From: Candidatus Dormiibacterota bacterium
Lineage (GTDB): Bacteria > Chloroflexota > Dormibacteria > Dormibacterales > Dormibacteraceae
NCBI GenBank assembly: GCA_003151935.1
Contig: PLYZ01000010.1
Coordinates: 26,158 to 68,046, forward strand
DNA length: 41,889 nt
Direction of reading: 5' to 3'
The notes beneath the pieces are model-generated. The model was not told the DNA's origin, searched no databases, and was given only the letters and a program-made list of their open reading frames with translations. Below, in pieces: positions 8,497 to 16,699 of the stretch; position 1 is the first letter of the stretch; every line of letters starts with the position of its first letter. The translations under genes were made by a program, and so were the position numbers.

Positions 8497-9903
8497 TCAG
8501 GCCCTTGCCTCGGTGGGCGCCACCTCATACATCGCGTCGAGCGCGGCGGTGAAGAGCGTGTTGAGGATCTCATTTCCCTCCGGCGTGCCGCCCAGTCCGT
8601 AAAGCGCTCCGCTCTTAGGCTCCGCCCGCGCGGGATGCTTGGCGTAGTCGACCGCGTCGCGAAGATCAGCCAGGAACGCATCCGGCACGCCGGGCGCGGT
8701 ATTGGGACGGGTGACGCAGAAATGCAGCGCCGCCGGCAGCTGGAGCGCGTTGAGCCGCCAACCCTTGGCGATCAGGTGATCGTTGACGTGGTAGATGTTC
8801 AGATCGGGCGAGCGGAAAGCCACGAGGAACGTGGGCTGTCCGATCACCTCCAGCTCCGGAATCGCGTCTATGCCGTGGCGGATGGTCGCGGCCGTCTCGA
8901 AGATTCCCTTAGCGACCTCGAGGTAGCCGCGCTCTCCCAGGCTCACCATGGCGGCCCACGTCGCGGCCACGATGCCACCCGAACGGCTCCCGGACAGTCC
9001 GGGCGAGAAGTAGATGCCGCCCGGCCAATCCGTGAAGTTGAAGTACTGGTATTTGCGCAGGCCGCTGTCCCTGTACAGCAGGACCGACGTCCCCTTTAGC
9101 GCGTAGCCGTACTTGTGGGTGTCTGCGGAGATCGAGGTGACGCCGGGGACGCGGAAATCGAAGCGCGGGATCTCGTAACCGAGCCGCTCGCCCCACGGCA
9201 GGATGAAGCCGCCGAGGCAGCCGTCGACGTGCAGGCCGAGATCGTGCTCGAGCGCGATCGCCGCGAGCTCCTCGATGGGGTCGATGAGCCCGTGCGCATA
9301 GTTCGCCGCCGAACCGACGAGGGCGACGGTGTTCCTGGTCACGTGAGCCCGCATCCAGTCGACGTCAGCCACCCACTCGCCGGTCAGGGGCGCCTTGAGG
9401 ATCTTGATGCCGAGCAGGTGGCCTGCCTTCTCGAGCGCAACGTGCGCGGTGACCGGGATGATCACCTCAGGCTCGGTGATCCCCTTCTCGGCGCGGCCGC
9501 GGTCGCGGTAGACGAGCATCGGGTTGATCAGGCTCTCGGTGCCGCCGAACGTAACGACGCCACAAACCTCGGGACCGCCGTGCAGCATGGCCGCAGTCAT
9601 TGCGACGATCTCAGCCTCGAGCTTGGTGGCGCTCGGATACATGTCGCGCTGCAGCACGTTCGAGTGCGCGAACAGGCGAAAGGCTTCGGTCAGGAACGCG
9701 TAGTGATCGTGGCCGCCGTGGTAGATCGAGCCGGAAACCCGGCCGAGGCCGGCGATCCGGTCCTCTTCATGGGCCATCGTCCCCAGCTCGTCCAGGATGT
9801 TCTGGTGATCCCTACCTTCGGGCTCGAGCCGCTCATAAGTCTTGAATCGAGCGCGGTATGGATAGAAGTCGATGAGCGAACTGTCCTCGTCGTCGACACT
9901 CAT
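8497..9903 (-). CDS. PLP-dependent sphingosine-1-phosphate lyase-like enzyme (group II decarboxylase family)
   Basis: A 468-residue fold-type I PLP enzyme. The landmark is SISADTHKYGYALKGTSVLLY, with the PLP-binding lysine in THKYG; SADTHKYG followed by a YAxKG loop is characteristic of sphingosine-1-phosphate lyases rather than ordinary glutamate decarboxylases. Upstream, GVVTFGGTESLINPML gives the cofactor phosphate site and LHVDGCLGGF the Asp that pairs with the pyridine nitrogen. S1P lyases split a phosphorylated 2-amino-3-hydroxy compound into an aldehyde and phosphoethanolamine. Here there is no N-terminal membrane anchor. It is followed by a kinase and a transporter, which suggests a soluble pathway for a phosphorylated aminopolyol. 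An amino-acid decarboxylase function cannot be excluded. Confidence 0.8.
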   Translation of the reverse strand: MSVDDEDSSLIDFYPYRARFKTYERLEPEGRDHQNILDELGTMAHEEDRIAGLGRVSGSIYHGGHDHYAFLTEAFRLFAHSNVLQRDMYPSATKLEAEIVAMTAAMLHGGPEVCGVVTFGGTESLINPMLVYRDRGRAEKGITEPEVIIPVTAHVALEKAGHLLGIKILKAPLTGEWVADVDWMRAHVTRNTVALVGSAANYAHGLIDPIEELAAIALEHDLGLHVDGCLGGFILPWGERLGYEIPRFDFRVPGVTSISADTHKYGYALKGTSVLLYRDSGLRKYQYFNFTDWPGGIYFSPGLSGSRSGGIVAATWAAMVSLGERGYLEVAKGIFETAATIRHGIDAIPELEVIGQPTFLVAFRSPDLNIYHVNDHLIAKGWRLNALQLPAALHFCVTRPNTAPGVPDAFLADLRDAVDYAKHPARAEPKSGALYGLGGTPEGNEILNTLFTAALDAMYEVAPTEARA

Positions 9904-9929
9904 GACGACGAAAGCTTAGGACGGTTCAG

Positions 9930-11006
9930 CTACGCGACGCGGCTGATCCTCTCGCTCCATCGCTCGTCGATTCGACGGGCTTTGTAAATCAGGAGCGCCG
10001 CTCCCCAGGCCACGACGAACGCGGCCACGATGAAGTAGCCGGCCCGTCCGATCAGGTCGAAACCCGCGATGGCGGCGAAAACCCCGCCCTTCAAACCGAA
10101 CGCCTGAATGAGCGCCTGCATGAGCTCGATCGTGCCGATGAACAGTGCAACGAAAACCGACAGGCTCGTCATCGTCAGGTTGTAAAAGACCTTGCGGATC
10201 GGGCTGGTGAAGGCCCACGAGTACGCCTTGGCCATGAATGCCCCGTCCGCCGTGTCCATCAGCGACATTCCCGCCGCGAAGATCAGCGGGAGCGCAATGA
10301 CTGCGACAAAGGGCAGGCCCTTCGCCGCGGCACCGGCCGAGATCGCGAGGATCGCCACCTCCGAGGCGGTGTCGAAACCAAGCCCGAAGAGGAAACCAAT
10401 CGGATACATCTGCCAACTGTGCCGGATGACCCGGAAGAGGCGGCCGAAGATCCGGCTCATCACACCGCCGGCTGTGAGGTCGAGCTCGAGAGACTTATCG
10501 TCGTATCCGCCCGCCTTGAGGCGCCTGTAGACGCGAACGATGTCGAGGAGGATGACCAGGTTGAGGACACCGATGAGGACCAGGAATCCCCCCGACACGA
10601 CCGTACCCAGTATTCCGCCAACGCTCCTGAGCTGACCGCCGTTGCCGGCGACCCCGTCGACGATCCATTTGACGGTCAGCCCCAAAGCCGCGGCAATGAT
10701 GAAGACAACCGTGGAGTGCCCTAGCGAGAAGAAAAAGCCGACCCCGACGGGTTTGCGGCCGTCCTGGAGCAGCTTTCGCGTCGTGTTGTCGATCGCGGAA
10801 ATGTGGTCCGCGTCGAACGCGTGCCTGAGGCCGAACGTGTAGGCGAGGCCGCCCAGCGCCAGGATGGTCGGCTGCCCACCGGCGACGGCGAAGAGCAGGC
10901 CCCAGCCCGCGACGTGAAGCAGGCCCACCCCGCCGAAGAACCCGGCCAGGCGCCTGCGCTCACCGCGGTCGAAGGACCCACGCACCAGGGCGCCCAGAGA
11001 TGCCAC
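9930..11006 (-). CDS. nixA: Nickel/cobalt permease, NiCoT (HoxN/NixA) family
   Basis: A 358-residue transporter with about eight membrane helices. All NiCoT signatures are present: RHAFDADHISAIDN in helix II, which binds the metal, then FFFSLGHSTVV, then LGFDTASEVAIL and GMSLMDTADG. Such permeases import Ni2+ or Co2+ with high affinity. Both metals would be useful here, cobalt for the B12 required by NrdJ and nickel for enzymes such as urease or hydrogenase, but neither substrate can be chosen from sequence. The listed start ATG fits the short N-terminus before the first helix. A perfect palindrome 18 bp upstream is a likely metalloregulator site. The PLP lyase gene follows after 26 bp on the same strand. 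Confidence 0.92.
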   Translation of the reverse strand: MASLGALVRGSFDRGERRRLAGFFGGVGLLHVAGWGLLFAVAGGQPTILALGGLAYTFGLRHAFDADHISAIDNTTRKLLQDGRKPVGVGFFFSLGHSTVVFIIAAALGLTVKWIVDGVAGNGGQLRSVGGILGTVVSGGFLVLIGVLNLVILLDIVRVYRRLKAGGYDDKSLELDLTAGGVMSRIFGRLFRVIRHSWQMYPIGFLFGLGFDTASEVAILAISAGAAAKGLPFVAVIALPLIFAAGMSLMDTADGAFMAKAYSWAFTSPIRKVFYNLTMTSLSVFVALFIGTIELMQALIQAFGLKGGVFAAIAGFDLIGRAGYFIVAAFVVAWGAALLIYKARRIDERWSERISRVA

Positions 11007-11024
11007 GTCCCGAGCCTAACGCTT

Positions 11025-11043
11025 GTTGCGACTCAGTCGCAAC
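11025..11043. promoter_or_regulatory. Perfect palindrome, putative Fur-family operator of the Ni/Co permease
   Basis: GTTGCGAC (11025-11032), spacer TCA, GTCGCAAC (11036-11043) is a perfect 8-3-8 inverted repeat in the 116-bp divergent gap between nixA and the EcsC-like gene. Its symmetry and TTGCG/CGCAA half-sites resemble operators of Fur superfamily regulators (Fur, Zur, Nur). On the plus strand TTGCGA could also be a -35 with TATTCA 16 bases on. Regulation of nixA is inferred from position. Confidence 0.6.
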
Positions 11044-11122
11044 TTGGTATTCAAATCGGCTCCCGACATGTGCGACTTCCTCCCACTATGAGCAGACTGG
11101 ACCGCCGAGGTACGCTTCGCGG

Positions 11123-11839
11123 ATGGACCTAGACGGCCTGCCGCCCCAGCTGCGATCGGTTCTCGGAGTCCTCGCCCATGCGGTCAACAGCCGCGAACCC
11201 GCCATCCGGGCTACCGTCGAGCAGCTGCGGACGACCCATCCGAGCCACACCAATCATCAACTGGCTCTGGCGTTCATCCGTTCCACGCGGCGCAGGGTTG
11301 CCGCGACGGGCGCTCTGAGCGGCGCGGTGTCGATCGCGCCCGGCCTCGGCACCCTGCTCGCGATCGGCACCATCACCAGCCAGACGCTCTACGCGCTGGA
11401 GCAAGAGGTCGAGCTCGTGCTGGGCATCGCGATGATCTTCGGCCACGAGCTCGGCGACTCGGATGGGCGCGTGATCGAGGCGCTGGTCGTGGTCGGGATC
11501 ACCTCAGGCGCCGTCAAGCTGCGCGAGAATGTGCTGGTCGCCGGCGGCGAGCGTATCGCCATTGCCGCAGTCAGACATCTGCCAACCCTTCTGCTCACGC
11601 ATGGTGGCGGTCGCATCCTGACGCGGATCCTCGCCCGGTTCGCGACCTCGGGCGTCGCCAAGGTCGCGGCGCGAGTGGTGCCGCTCGGCGTCGGGGTCGC
11701 GGTCGGTGCGGGCTTCGACTGGCTCGCCGTGACCGGCCTGGGCCGGGCCGCGATGAAGTACTACGGACCGGGTGGTCCCGGCGCCCGGCCGCTGCTACTT
11801 GCTCCCGAAGATTCCTCGCACGTCGAACTCGGCCGCTGA
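11123..11839 (+). CDS. Uncharacterised membrane-associated protein, distantly EcsC-like
   Basis: A 238-residue protein with an alpha-helical N-terminal domain (about 1-55), then a hydrophobic glycine/alanine-rich segment (GALSGAVSIAPGLGTLLAIG) and a second hydrophobic region near 185-215 (VVPLGVGVAVGAGF). This small-residue membrane hairpin followed by an amphipathic helix recalls EcsC/DUF697-type proteins, but the match is weak. I place the start at the ATG at 11123; the frame is open upstream to 11000 but that part is basic, has no family-like character and covers the divergent control region. Its 3' end overlaps the convergent ligase gene by 45 bp. No function is assigned. Confidence 0.7.
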   Translation: MDLDGLPPQLRSVLGVLAHAVNSREPAIRATVEQLRTTHPSHTNHQLALAFIRSTRRRVAATGALSGAVSIAPGLGTLLAIGTITSQTLYALEQEVELVLGIAMIFGHELGDSDGRVIEALVVVGITSGAVKLRENVLVAGGERIAIAAVRHLPTLLLTHGGGRILTRILARFATSGVAKVAARVVPLGVGVAVGAGFDWLAVTGLGRAAMKYYGPGGPGARPLLLAPEDSSHVELGR

Positions 11840-12844
11840 CGCGATCTGGTCGAAGCCGCATTTGCGCGGAGGCTTGTCGGTCCGCCAGCGCAGGAAGCGC
11901 GTCGCATGGCGGAACCGCTCGCCCGCCTCGAGCTTGTCGTAGGCGACCTCACACACCAGCTCCGGCCGCACTGCAACCCACTCCGCCTCCTTGCCTCGCG
12001 ACCACCGGCTGGCGCCGCCCGGCATACGCCCGGGGTTAGCCTTCCATTCCGACTCGGGAATTTCCATGGTGAGCGGTTTGAGCTTCGCGATCAGCTCTTT
12101 GCGCTCGGCCGCATTGAAGGACGAGGTATGGCCGACGTAGTGCATCGTGCCCTTCTTGTCATAGAGGCCAAGCAGGAGCGATCCGAGGCTGGACCCATCG
12201 TTGGATTTGCGCCATCCGATCACGACGCAGTCGGCCGTGCGCTGGTGCTTGATCTTGACCCACAGCCGCTTGCCCGGGACGTAGGCGCCGTCCCATGACT
12301 TCGCGATCACGCCGTCGAGGCCGGCGCCCTCGAAACGCTCGAACCAGCTCTGCGCCGTTGGGTGGTCTCGCGTGTAAGGCGTGAGGAAGATGGGCTGCTT
12401 GACACCTTTGAGCAGGCGCTCGAGCCGCTTGCGCCGCTCTCCCAGGGGCAGCTTGCGCAGGTCATCTCCACCTTCGGCCAAGACGTCGAAAGCGATGAAC
12501 CAGGCCGGCGTGGCCTCGCTCAACATTCGGACCCGTGACTCAGCCGGGTGTATGCGCTGCTGCAGCGCGCCGAAGTCCAGACCGTCCTTCGCCACGACCA
12601 CGAGCTCGCCGTCCAGCACCACCTGGGACTCCCGAAGCCCGCGGAAGGCCGGCAGGACCTCCGGAAAGTAGCGGGTCATCGGCTTGGCGCCGCGGCTGAT
12701 GAGCGCGACCTCGTCGCCGTCCCGGAAGACCAGGGTGCGGAAGCCGTCCCATTTGGGCTCGTACTCCCAGCCGTCGCCCTTGGGGATCCCATCCGCCGGG
12801 CCGGAAAGCATCGGCTCCATGTCGAGCGGGATGGGCAATTTCAA
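11795..12844 (-). CDS. ligC: ATP-dependent DNA ligase, LigC type
   Basis: A 349-residue ligase with the adenylation motif EPKWDGFR (catalytic Lys near residue 31), then VVLDGELVV (motif III), WFIAFDVL (IIIa), GLDGVIAKS (IV) and WVKIKHQ (V), followed by an OB-fold domain ending in VCEVAYD. Length and order match the LigC family of actinobacteria and relatives, used in base-excision or other repair rather than replication. The start is TTG, with a GGGG stretch upstream. No Ku or LigD polymerase/phosphoesterase gene is visible in the window, so classic end joining is not indicated here. The tail overlaps the convergent EcsC-like gene by 45 bp. Confidence 0.93.
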   Translation of the reverse strand: MKLPIPLDMEPMLSGPADGIPKGDGWEYEPKWDGFRTLVFRDGDEVALISRGAKPMTRYFPEVLPAFRGLRESQVVLDGELVVVAKDGLDFGALQQRIHPAESRVRMLSEATPAWFIAFDVLAEGGDDLRKLPLGERRKRLERLLKGVKQPIFLTPYTRDHPTAQSWFERFEGAGLDGVIAKSWDGAYVPGKRLWVKIKHQRTADCVVIGWRKSNDGSSLGSLLLGLYDKKGTMHYVGHTSSFNAAERKELIAKLKPLTMEIPESEWKANPGRMPGGASRWSRGKEAEWVAVRPELVCEVAYDKLEAGERFRHATRFLRWRTDKPPRKCGFDQIASAAEFDVRGIFGSK

Positions 12845-12960
12845 GGGAGTTGTCCCCAGGTGTCTATATCTTGTGGACGCACGAACACTGTGCTACCATA
12901 TCGGCGGCCGGTAACCCGGCCCCTGAATTTGACGTCACGCCCCCACCCCAGCCTTGGGAA

Positions 12961-13058
12961 GCTCGCGCAAGCGGGCTTCCCGCTTTTATAGGCAGCTCGT
13001 GTAAGCGGCTTCCCGCTTCATAGGCAGCTCGCGTGAGCGGGCTTCCCGCTTCTAAGGG
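12961..13058. repeat. Triple tandem hairpin repeat, about 33 bp per unit
   Basis: Three imperfect copies start at 12961, 12995 and 13027 (34, 32 and 32 bp), each of the form GCTCGCG-AAGCGGG-CTT-CCCGCTT-ATAGGCA with a few changes. The middle copy has lost one G of the stem. Every copy can fold into an AAGCGGG/CCCGCTT hairpin, and the flanking GCTCGCG/GCGCGAGC can form a second small stem. The flotillin stop codon lies inside the third copy, so the repeats form the 3' end of that mRNA. The first copy is followed by TTTTAT on the plus strand. They probably act as mRNA 3'-end stabilisers or terminators. Confidence 0.85.
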
Positions 13059-14890
13059 TGAAATCGCTTGAGCAGGTCGCCAACAGTGACCTGCCCGTAG
13101 TCCTTCCCAAGCACCGCCTGCGCGGTCGCCCAGACGGCTCGCGCCGGGATCGGACCCTTGTTCACCAAATCCGAGAGCCGCAGCGCGTCGTAGACCCGGA
13201 TGTCGGGCACCTGGTGCAACTGGTCGGCCAACCACTTCGCCCACTGGGCGACGTTGCCGTCGCTGGGAGAAACCTTCGCCACCGTGGCGGCGACCTTCGT
13301 TTCGACGGCCGCCTTCTCGGCGGCTCCGGCTGCTTTGAGGGCTCCGGCCACCGACTTCGCCTTCGCCGCCTCGTCGGCAGCCTTCTCGGCGGCCTTCTCC
13401 TTCGCCTCCTCAGCCTCTACCTCAGCTTTGGCGGCCGCCGCGGCCGCCTGCGCCTTCAGCGCGCTCAACCCGTGACCCGCGATCTCGCTGATCCGGTCCG
13501 CAGCGCTCCCCGGGTCGCTCCCGCCGATGCCATCCCCGGTGCGGAACCGCTCACCGAAGCCTCGCCCCAGCGCCCCACCGATCAGGTTGGGCACGTCGAG
13601 CCCGGTCAGGCCCTTGATCGCCGTGGTCGATTCGATCATCGCGCGGGTCGCGTTCTTCACGATGTCTGAGGCGCCGTCAGCGCTCATCACCGTCAGTGAG
13701 TCGATGTGGCCCATCGGCTCTGCGGCCGCCCGCACGATGTCCGGCAGCGCGGCCAGCACCGTCTGGATGATGGCGGCCTCGTTGAACTGCTTGTAAGCGT
13801 CGGCGCGCATCGCGAGCGCCTTGGCCTCCGCCTCGCCTTTGGTTAGAACGATCTGTGCCTCTGCCCCACCTTCGAGCCGGGTCGTCTCAGCGTCGGCTTC
13901 GGCGGATGCGATCCGCGCCCGCTTGTCACCTTCGGCGCGCGCGATCACGGCCTGGGCCTCAGCGGCGGCCGGCTTGACCGTGGACGAAAGCAGCTCCTTC
14001 TCCTTGCGGTCGGCTTCCAGCTGGGCGAGCTCGGTCTGCTTGCGAACGACCTCCTGCTGGGCCTCCGCCTGCGCCAACGGGCCGGCCTGGTCAGCGCGCG
14101 CCTGCGCGGCGGCAACCTGCATCTTGGTCTCCGCCTCGCGCAGCGAAACGTCTCGCCCGGCGTTGATCTTGATCTGCATCGACTCCGCCTCTCGCACCGC
14201 CGCCTCCTGGTCGGTCGTGGCCTTGACCATGCGCGCGTCGCGGGTGATCGTGGACACGCTCTGCTGGCCCAGGAGCTCGATGTAGTTGGACTCGTCCGAG
14301 AAGCTCTGGATGGTGAACGCGTCGATCTGGAGACCGCTGGTCGCGAGGTCGCCCTTGGCCGCGTCCTGCACCTGCTGGAGGAGCTTCTGGCGGTCGCGGA
14401 TGAGCTCCTCGATGGTCAGCGTGCCGACGATCGAACGCAGCGATCCCTCGAGCACGTTCTTGACAATCGAGTCGACCTGCTCGGGCTTGGCGTCGAGAAA
14501 GCGCTCGGCCGCGTTGCGAAGCGATTCCACGTCGCGTCCGATCTTGAACGTCGCCACGCCCTGCACTTGAACCTTGATGCCCTGGCTGGTCACGGCATCG
14601 CTCAGCTGCACGTTGATCTGGCGGGCGGTGAGCTTCAGGCGGCCCACGCGGTTGAGCAGCGGCATCACGATCGTGCCGCCTCCGACGACCACCTTCACTC
14701 CCTTGTCGCCCGGGGTCGACACGACCCTGCCGTGCTCGTCGCGCACCTTGGCGCCTCGCGAGCCGGCGACGATGATGGCCTCATTGGCGCCCGCCACCTT
14801 GTAGCGGCTCGCGACAAACGCGAGGATGAGGATGATGATCACGACGCCGGTTACGACGAGAAATGGCGAAGACGACGCGAAATTAGGCAT
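13052..14890 (-). CDS. floT: Flotillin-like SPFH protein with Ala-rich tail and extra C-terminal domain
   Basis: A 612-residue membrane scaffold protein. An N-terminal hydrophobic helix (about 7-28) is followed by an SPFH/band-7 domain (ANEAIIVAGSRGAK to LQIDAFTIQSFSD, about 33-200). Next is a long flotillin coiled coil rich in EAE/QAE repeats (about 210-400), ending in the typical AAIIQTVLAALPDIVRAAAEP. Flotillins organise functional membrane microdomains and often pair with NfeD. Unusually, the tail holds a charged Ala/Glu/Lys helix (about 490-550) and then a compact domain of about 60 residues (VAQWAKWLADQLHQV to DLLKRFHP). I start it at the ATG at 14890, which has GGAG ten bases upstream and overlaps the nfeD stop by eight bases. 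Confidence 0.92.
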   Translation of the reverse strand: MPNFASSSPFLVVTGVVIIILILAFVASRYKVAGANEAIIVAGSRGAKVRDEHGRVVSTPGDKGVKVVVGGGTIVMPLLNRVGRLKLTARQINVQLSDAVTSQGIKVQVQGVATFKIGRDVESLRNAAERFLDAKPEQVDSIVKNVLEGSLRSIVGTLTIEELIRDRQKLLQQVQDAAKGDLATSGLQIDAFTIQSFSDESNYIELLGQQSVSTITRDARMVKATTDQEAAVREAESMQIKINAGRDVSLREAETKMQVAAAQARADQAGPLAQAEAQQEVVRKQTELAQLEADRKEKELLSSTVKPAAAEAQAVIARAEGDKRARIASAEADAETTRLEGGAEAQIVLTKGEAEAKALAMRADAYKQFNEAAIIQTVLAALPDIVRAAAEPMGHIDSLTVMSADGASDIVKNATRAMIESTTAIKGLTGLDVPNLIGGALGRGFGERFRTGDGIGGSDPGSAADRISEIAGHGLSALKAQAAAAAAKAEVEAEEAKEKAAEKAADEAAKAKSVAGALKAAGAAEKAAVETKVAATVAKVSPSDGNVAQWAKWLADQLHQVPDIRVYDALRLSDLVNKGPIPARAVWATAQAVLGKDYGQVTVGDLLKRFHP

Positions 14891-15434
14891 CGGATCGAGC
14901 TCCTTCAGTACTGGCCACTGGGTTGAGGGCAACGACTAGATTGCCGCCGGCCACGGCCACAACCTTGACCACGCGTCCCGCCGGTATCTCGGTATCGGCG
15001 GTGGCGGTCATGTTGTGTGATGTGCCGGCGAAGCTGATGAGAACCGTTCCGAAATGGTTGGCGGGGATCCCGACCGACACCCGGCCGGTCGAACCCACCA
15101 TGTCCTCCAGGCTGAACGAGTCAGTCGACTCCGCCTGCTGCAGGACCTTGTACGCGCCGAACGCCACACCCGCCCCGAGCAGGCCCGCCGCGGTGGCGAT
15201 CAGCGTTGAGCCTCCGACCCCGGCGTTGATGCTGTGGAGGCCGAAGAGGCCACCCGCCCCGAACATGGCGACGAATCCGAGCAGGAGAGGCGTCGGCGAG
15301 ACCCCCGCGACGTCGAAACCGAGATGCATGGCGCCTAGCAAGCCGCCGAAGATGTCATCGACAACCAGCGTCAAAAGCAGAAGACCGCCCCCGAGCGCGA
15401 GGCACACGCCGAATACGAGATCAGCCGCGCCCAT
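14883..15434 (-). CDS. nfeD: NfeD-like membrane protein, flotillin partner
   Basis: A 183-residue protein with about four membrane segments in the first 100 residues, followed by a soluble domain of about 70 residues (LEDMVGSTGRVSVGIP to GGNLVVALNP). The latter has the OB-fold pattern of NfeD C-terminal domains (MVGxxGxVxxxI, then GRVVKVVAV-G). NfeD proteins pair with flotillins or stomatins. This short form lacks the ClpP-like protease domain of long NfeD. Its stop overlaps the flotillin start (ATGCCTAA), so the two are translationally coupled, supporting joint action in the membrane. Confidence 0.9.
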   Translation of the reverse strand: MGAADLVFGVCLALGGGLLLLTLVVDDIFGGLLGAMHLGFDVAGVSPTPLLLGFVAMFGAGGLFGLHSINAGVGGSTLIATAAGLLGAGVAFGAYKVLQQAESTDSFSLEDMVGSTGRVSVGIPANHFGTVLISFAGTSHNMTATADTEIPAGRVVKVVAVAGGNLVVALNPVASTEGARSDA

Positions 15435-15480
15435 TTCGTAACCCTGCTGTTGCCACTCGAGTTGTCACCCGAGTTGATGT

Positions 15481-15499
15481 TAGGCCGCCCGACGGCCTA
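15481..15499 (-). terminator. Hairpin at the 3' end of the serine hydrolase gene
   Basis: TAGGCCG (containing the stop codon), a five-base loop and CGGCCTA form a perfect 7-bp stem. No T-run follows, so this is a terminator-like or mRNA-protecting hairpin rather than a standard terminator. Confidence 0.45.
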
Positions 15500-16651
15500 C
15501 CGCAGGCAGCTCAGCAGCGCTTCCACGAGCCCGGACGTACGTGGGTCCCGACCATAGACGGGACGCATCTGGTTCATGACGTATCCGAACGAGATGCCGA
15601 GCTCGCTGTGCGCAAAGCCGACCGAGCCGCCGCTTCCATAGTGCCCGAAGGACCCGGCACCGGCCATCGGCCTGAACGGGAACGCCAGCTGGAAGCCTGT
15701 TCCGAACTGCGTCTCATAGCCCTGGACCAGGTCGAGTCCGTGCGCCTGCGTCCTCGTGGCATGATCCAGGGTTCCAGGCTCCAGGAGGCGGATGCCATCG
15801 ATCGGCCCGATGCAGGCGGCATACAGCCGCGACAGGGCGCGCGCCGAGCCGATGCCGTTACCGGCCGGCACCTCCGCTCCGCGGAACGGATACTCGTTGA
15901 ACGCCGCCGGCGGGATGGCCGGGTTCGCCCAGGACTTGTGCGCAAGCGAGTTCGGGTCGGCGAGGCGCGCTGCCCACGGATCGGCTGGCGCGCCGGCCGG
16001 TTCCGGAAGCGGCGGCAGAACCGGCGCGACCCGCGCGTTCGTCGCTTCGGGAAGGCCGATCCAGAACTCGGCCTGGAGGGGCTTCGCGATCCGCTTGGCC
16101 ACGAATTCGCCCACGGTGACGCCGGCCACCCGCCGGATCACCTCGCCTGCCAGCCACCCGTAGGTCCAGGTGTGGTAGCCATGCGCCGTCCCGGGCTCCC
16201 AGTACGGCCGCTGCGCCGCGAGCGCTTCGACGCAGGGCGTCCAGGCGAGGACATCGTCGAGGCCGAGCGGGCGGTCCACGGCGGCCAGGCCGGACTTGTG
16301 GCAGAACAGCCAACGCACCGGAATCGTGGCTTTGCCCTCGGCGGCAAACTCGGGCCAGTAATCCGTGACCGGGGCGTCGAAGTCCAGCTTTCCTTCCTGG
16401 GCCAGCATGTGGGCGGCCATGGCGACCACTCCCTTGGTGGTGGACCAGACCATCTGCAGCGTGTCAGCGGTGTACGGCTCTGAGCCGCCCGGCGTCGTGA
16501 CACCTCCCCAGAGATCGACGACCCGCCGGCCGTGGAGGTGGATGCAGCAAGCGGCGCCGACCTCGCCATGGCGCTCGAAGTTGGCGGCGAACGCCTCCTG
16601 CACCGGCTCGAAACCAGCCGCCACGGACCCGCCAACTTTGGTCTCAATCAT
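15497..16651 (-). CDS. Beta-lactamase-fold serine hydrolase / esterase (class C-like, EstB type)
   Basis: A 384-residue enzyme of the serine beta-lactamase-like superfamily. The nucleophile motif S-x-x-K is STTKG (near residue 70), followed by the conserved MAAHMLAQEGKLDFDAPVTDYWPEF pattern. The catalytic tyrosine lies in HTWTYGWLAGEV, and the third motif is GHYGSGGS near the end. There is no signal peptide, and HLHGRRVVDLWGG near the start is typical of cytosolic EstB-like esterases rather than secreted beta-lactamases. It probably hydrolyses esters or amides; the substrate is unknown. A small plus-strand frame begins 48 bp upstream of its start. The call is solid at superfamily level only. 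Confidence 0.9.
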   Translation of the reverse strand: MIETKVGGSVAAGFEPVQEAFAANFERHGEVGAACCIHLHGRRVVDLWGGVTTPGGSEPYTADTLQMVWSTTKGVVAMAAHMLAQEGKLDFDAPVTDYWPEFAAEGKATIPVRWLFCHKSGLAAVDRPLGLDDVLAWTPCVEALAAQRPYWEPGTAHGYHTWTYGWLAGEVIRRVAGVTVGEFVAKRIAKPLQAEFWIGLPEATNARVAPVLPPLPEPAGAPADPWAARLADPNSLAHKSWANPAIPPAAFNEYPFRGAEVPAGNGIGSARALSRLYAACIGPIDGIRLLEPGTLDHATRTQAHGLDLVQGYETQFGTGFQLAFPFRPMAGAGSFGHYGSGGSVGFAHSELGISFGYVMNQMRPVYGRDPRTSGLVEALLSCLR

Positions 16652-16699
16652 GTCGACGGAAAGCGTACTACCCGCTCTGCGGCGAGTAGCATCGCTGCC

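Noticed and set aside
7501-9099. A 532-codon plus-strand open frame across the kinase and lyase genes
   Set aside because: It runs antisense across two well-recognised enzyme genes and the gap between them, and has no recognisable motif.
12845-12960. A LexA-like or promoter signal upstream of ligC (GAACACTGTGC and TATAGA)
   Set aside because: The inverted symmetry of a LexA box is incomplete and the possible -35 is weak, so I do not call a site.
12961-13058. A CRISPR-like array
   Set aside because: Only three units, directly abutting with no variable spacers, and no cas gene in the window.
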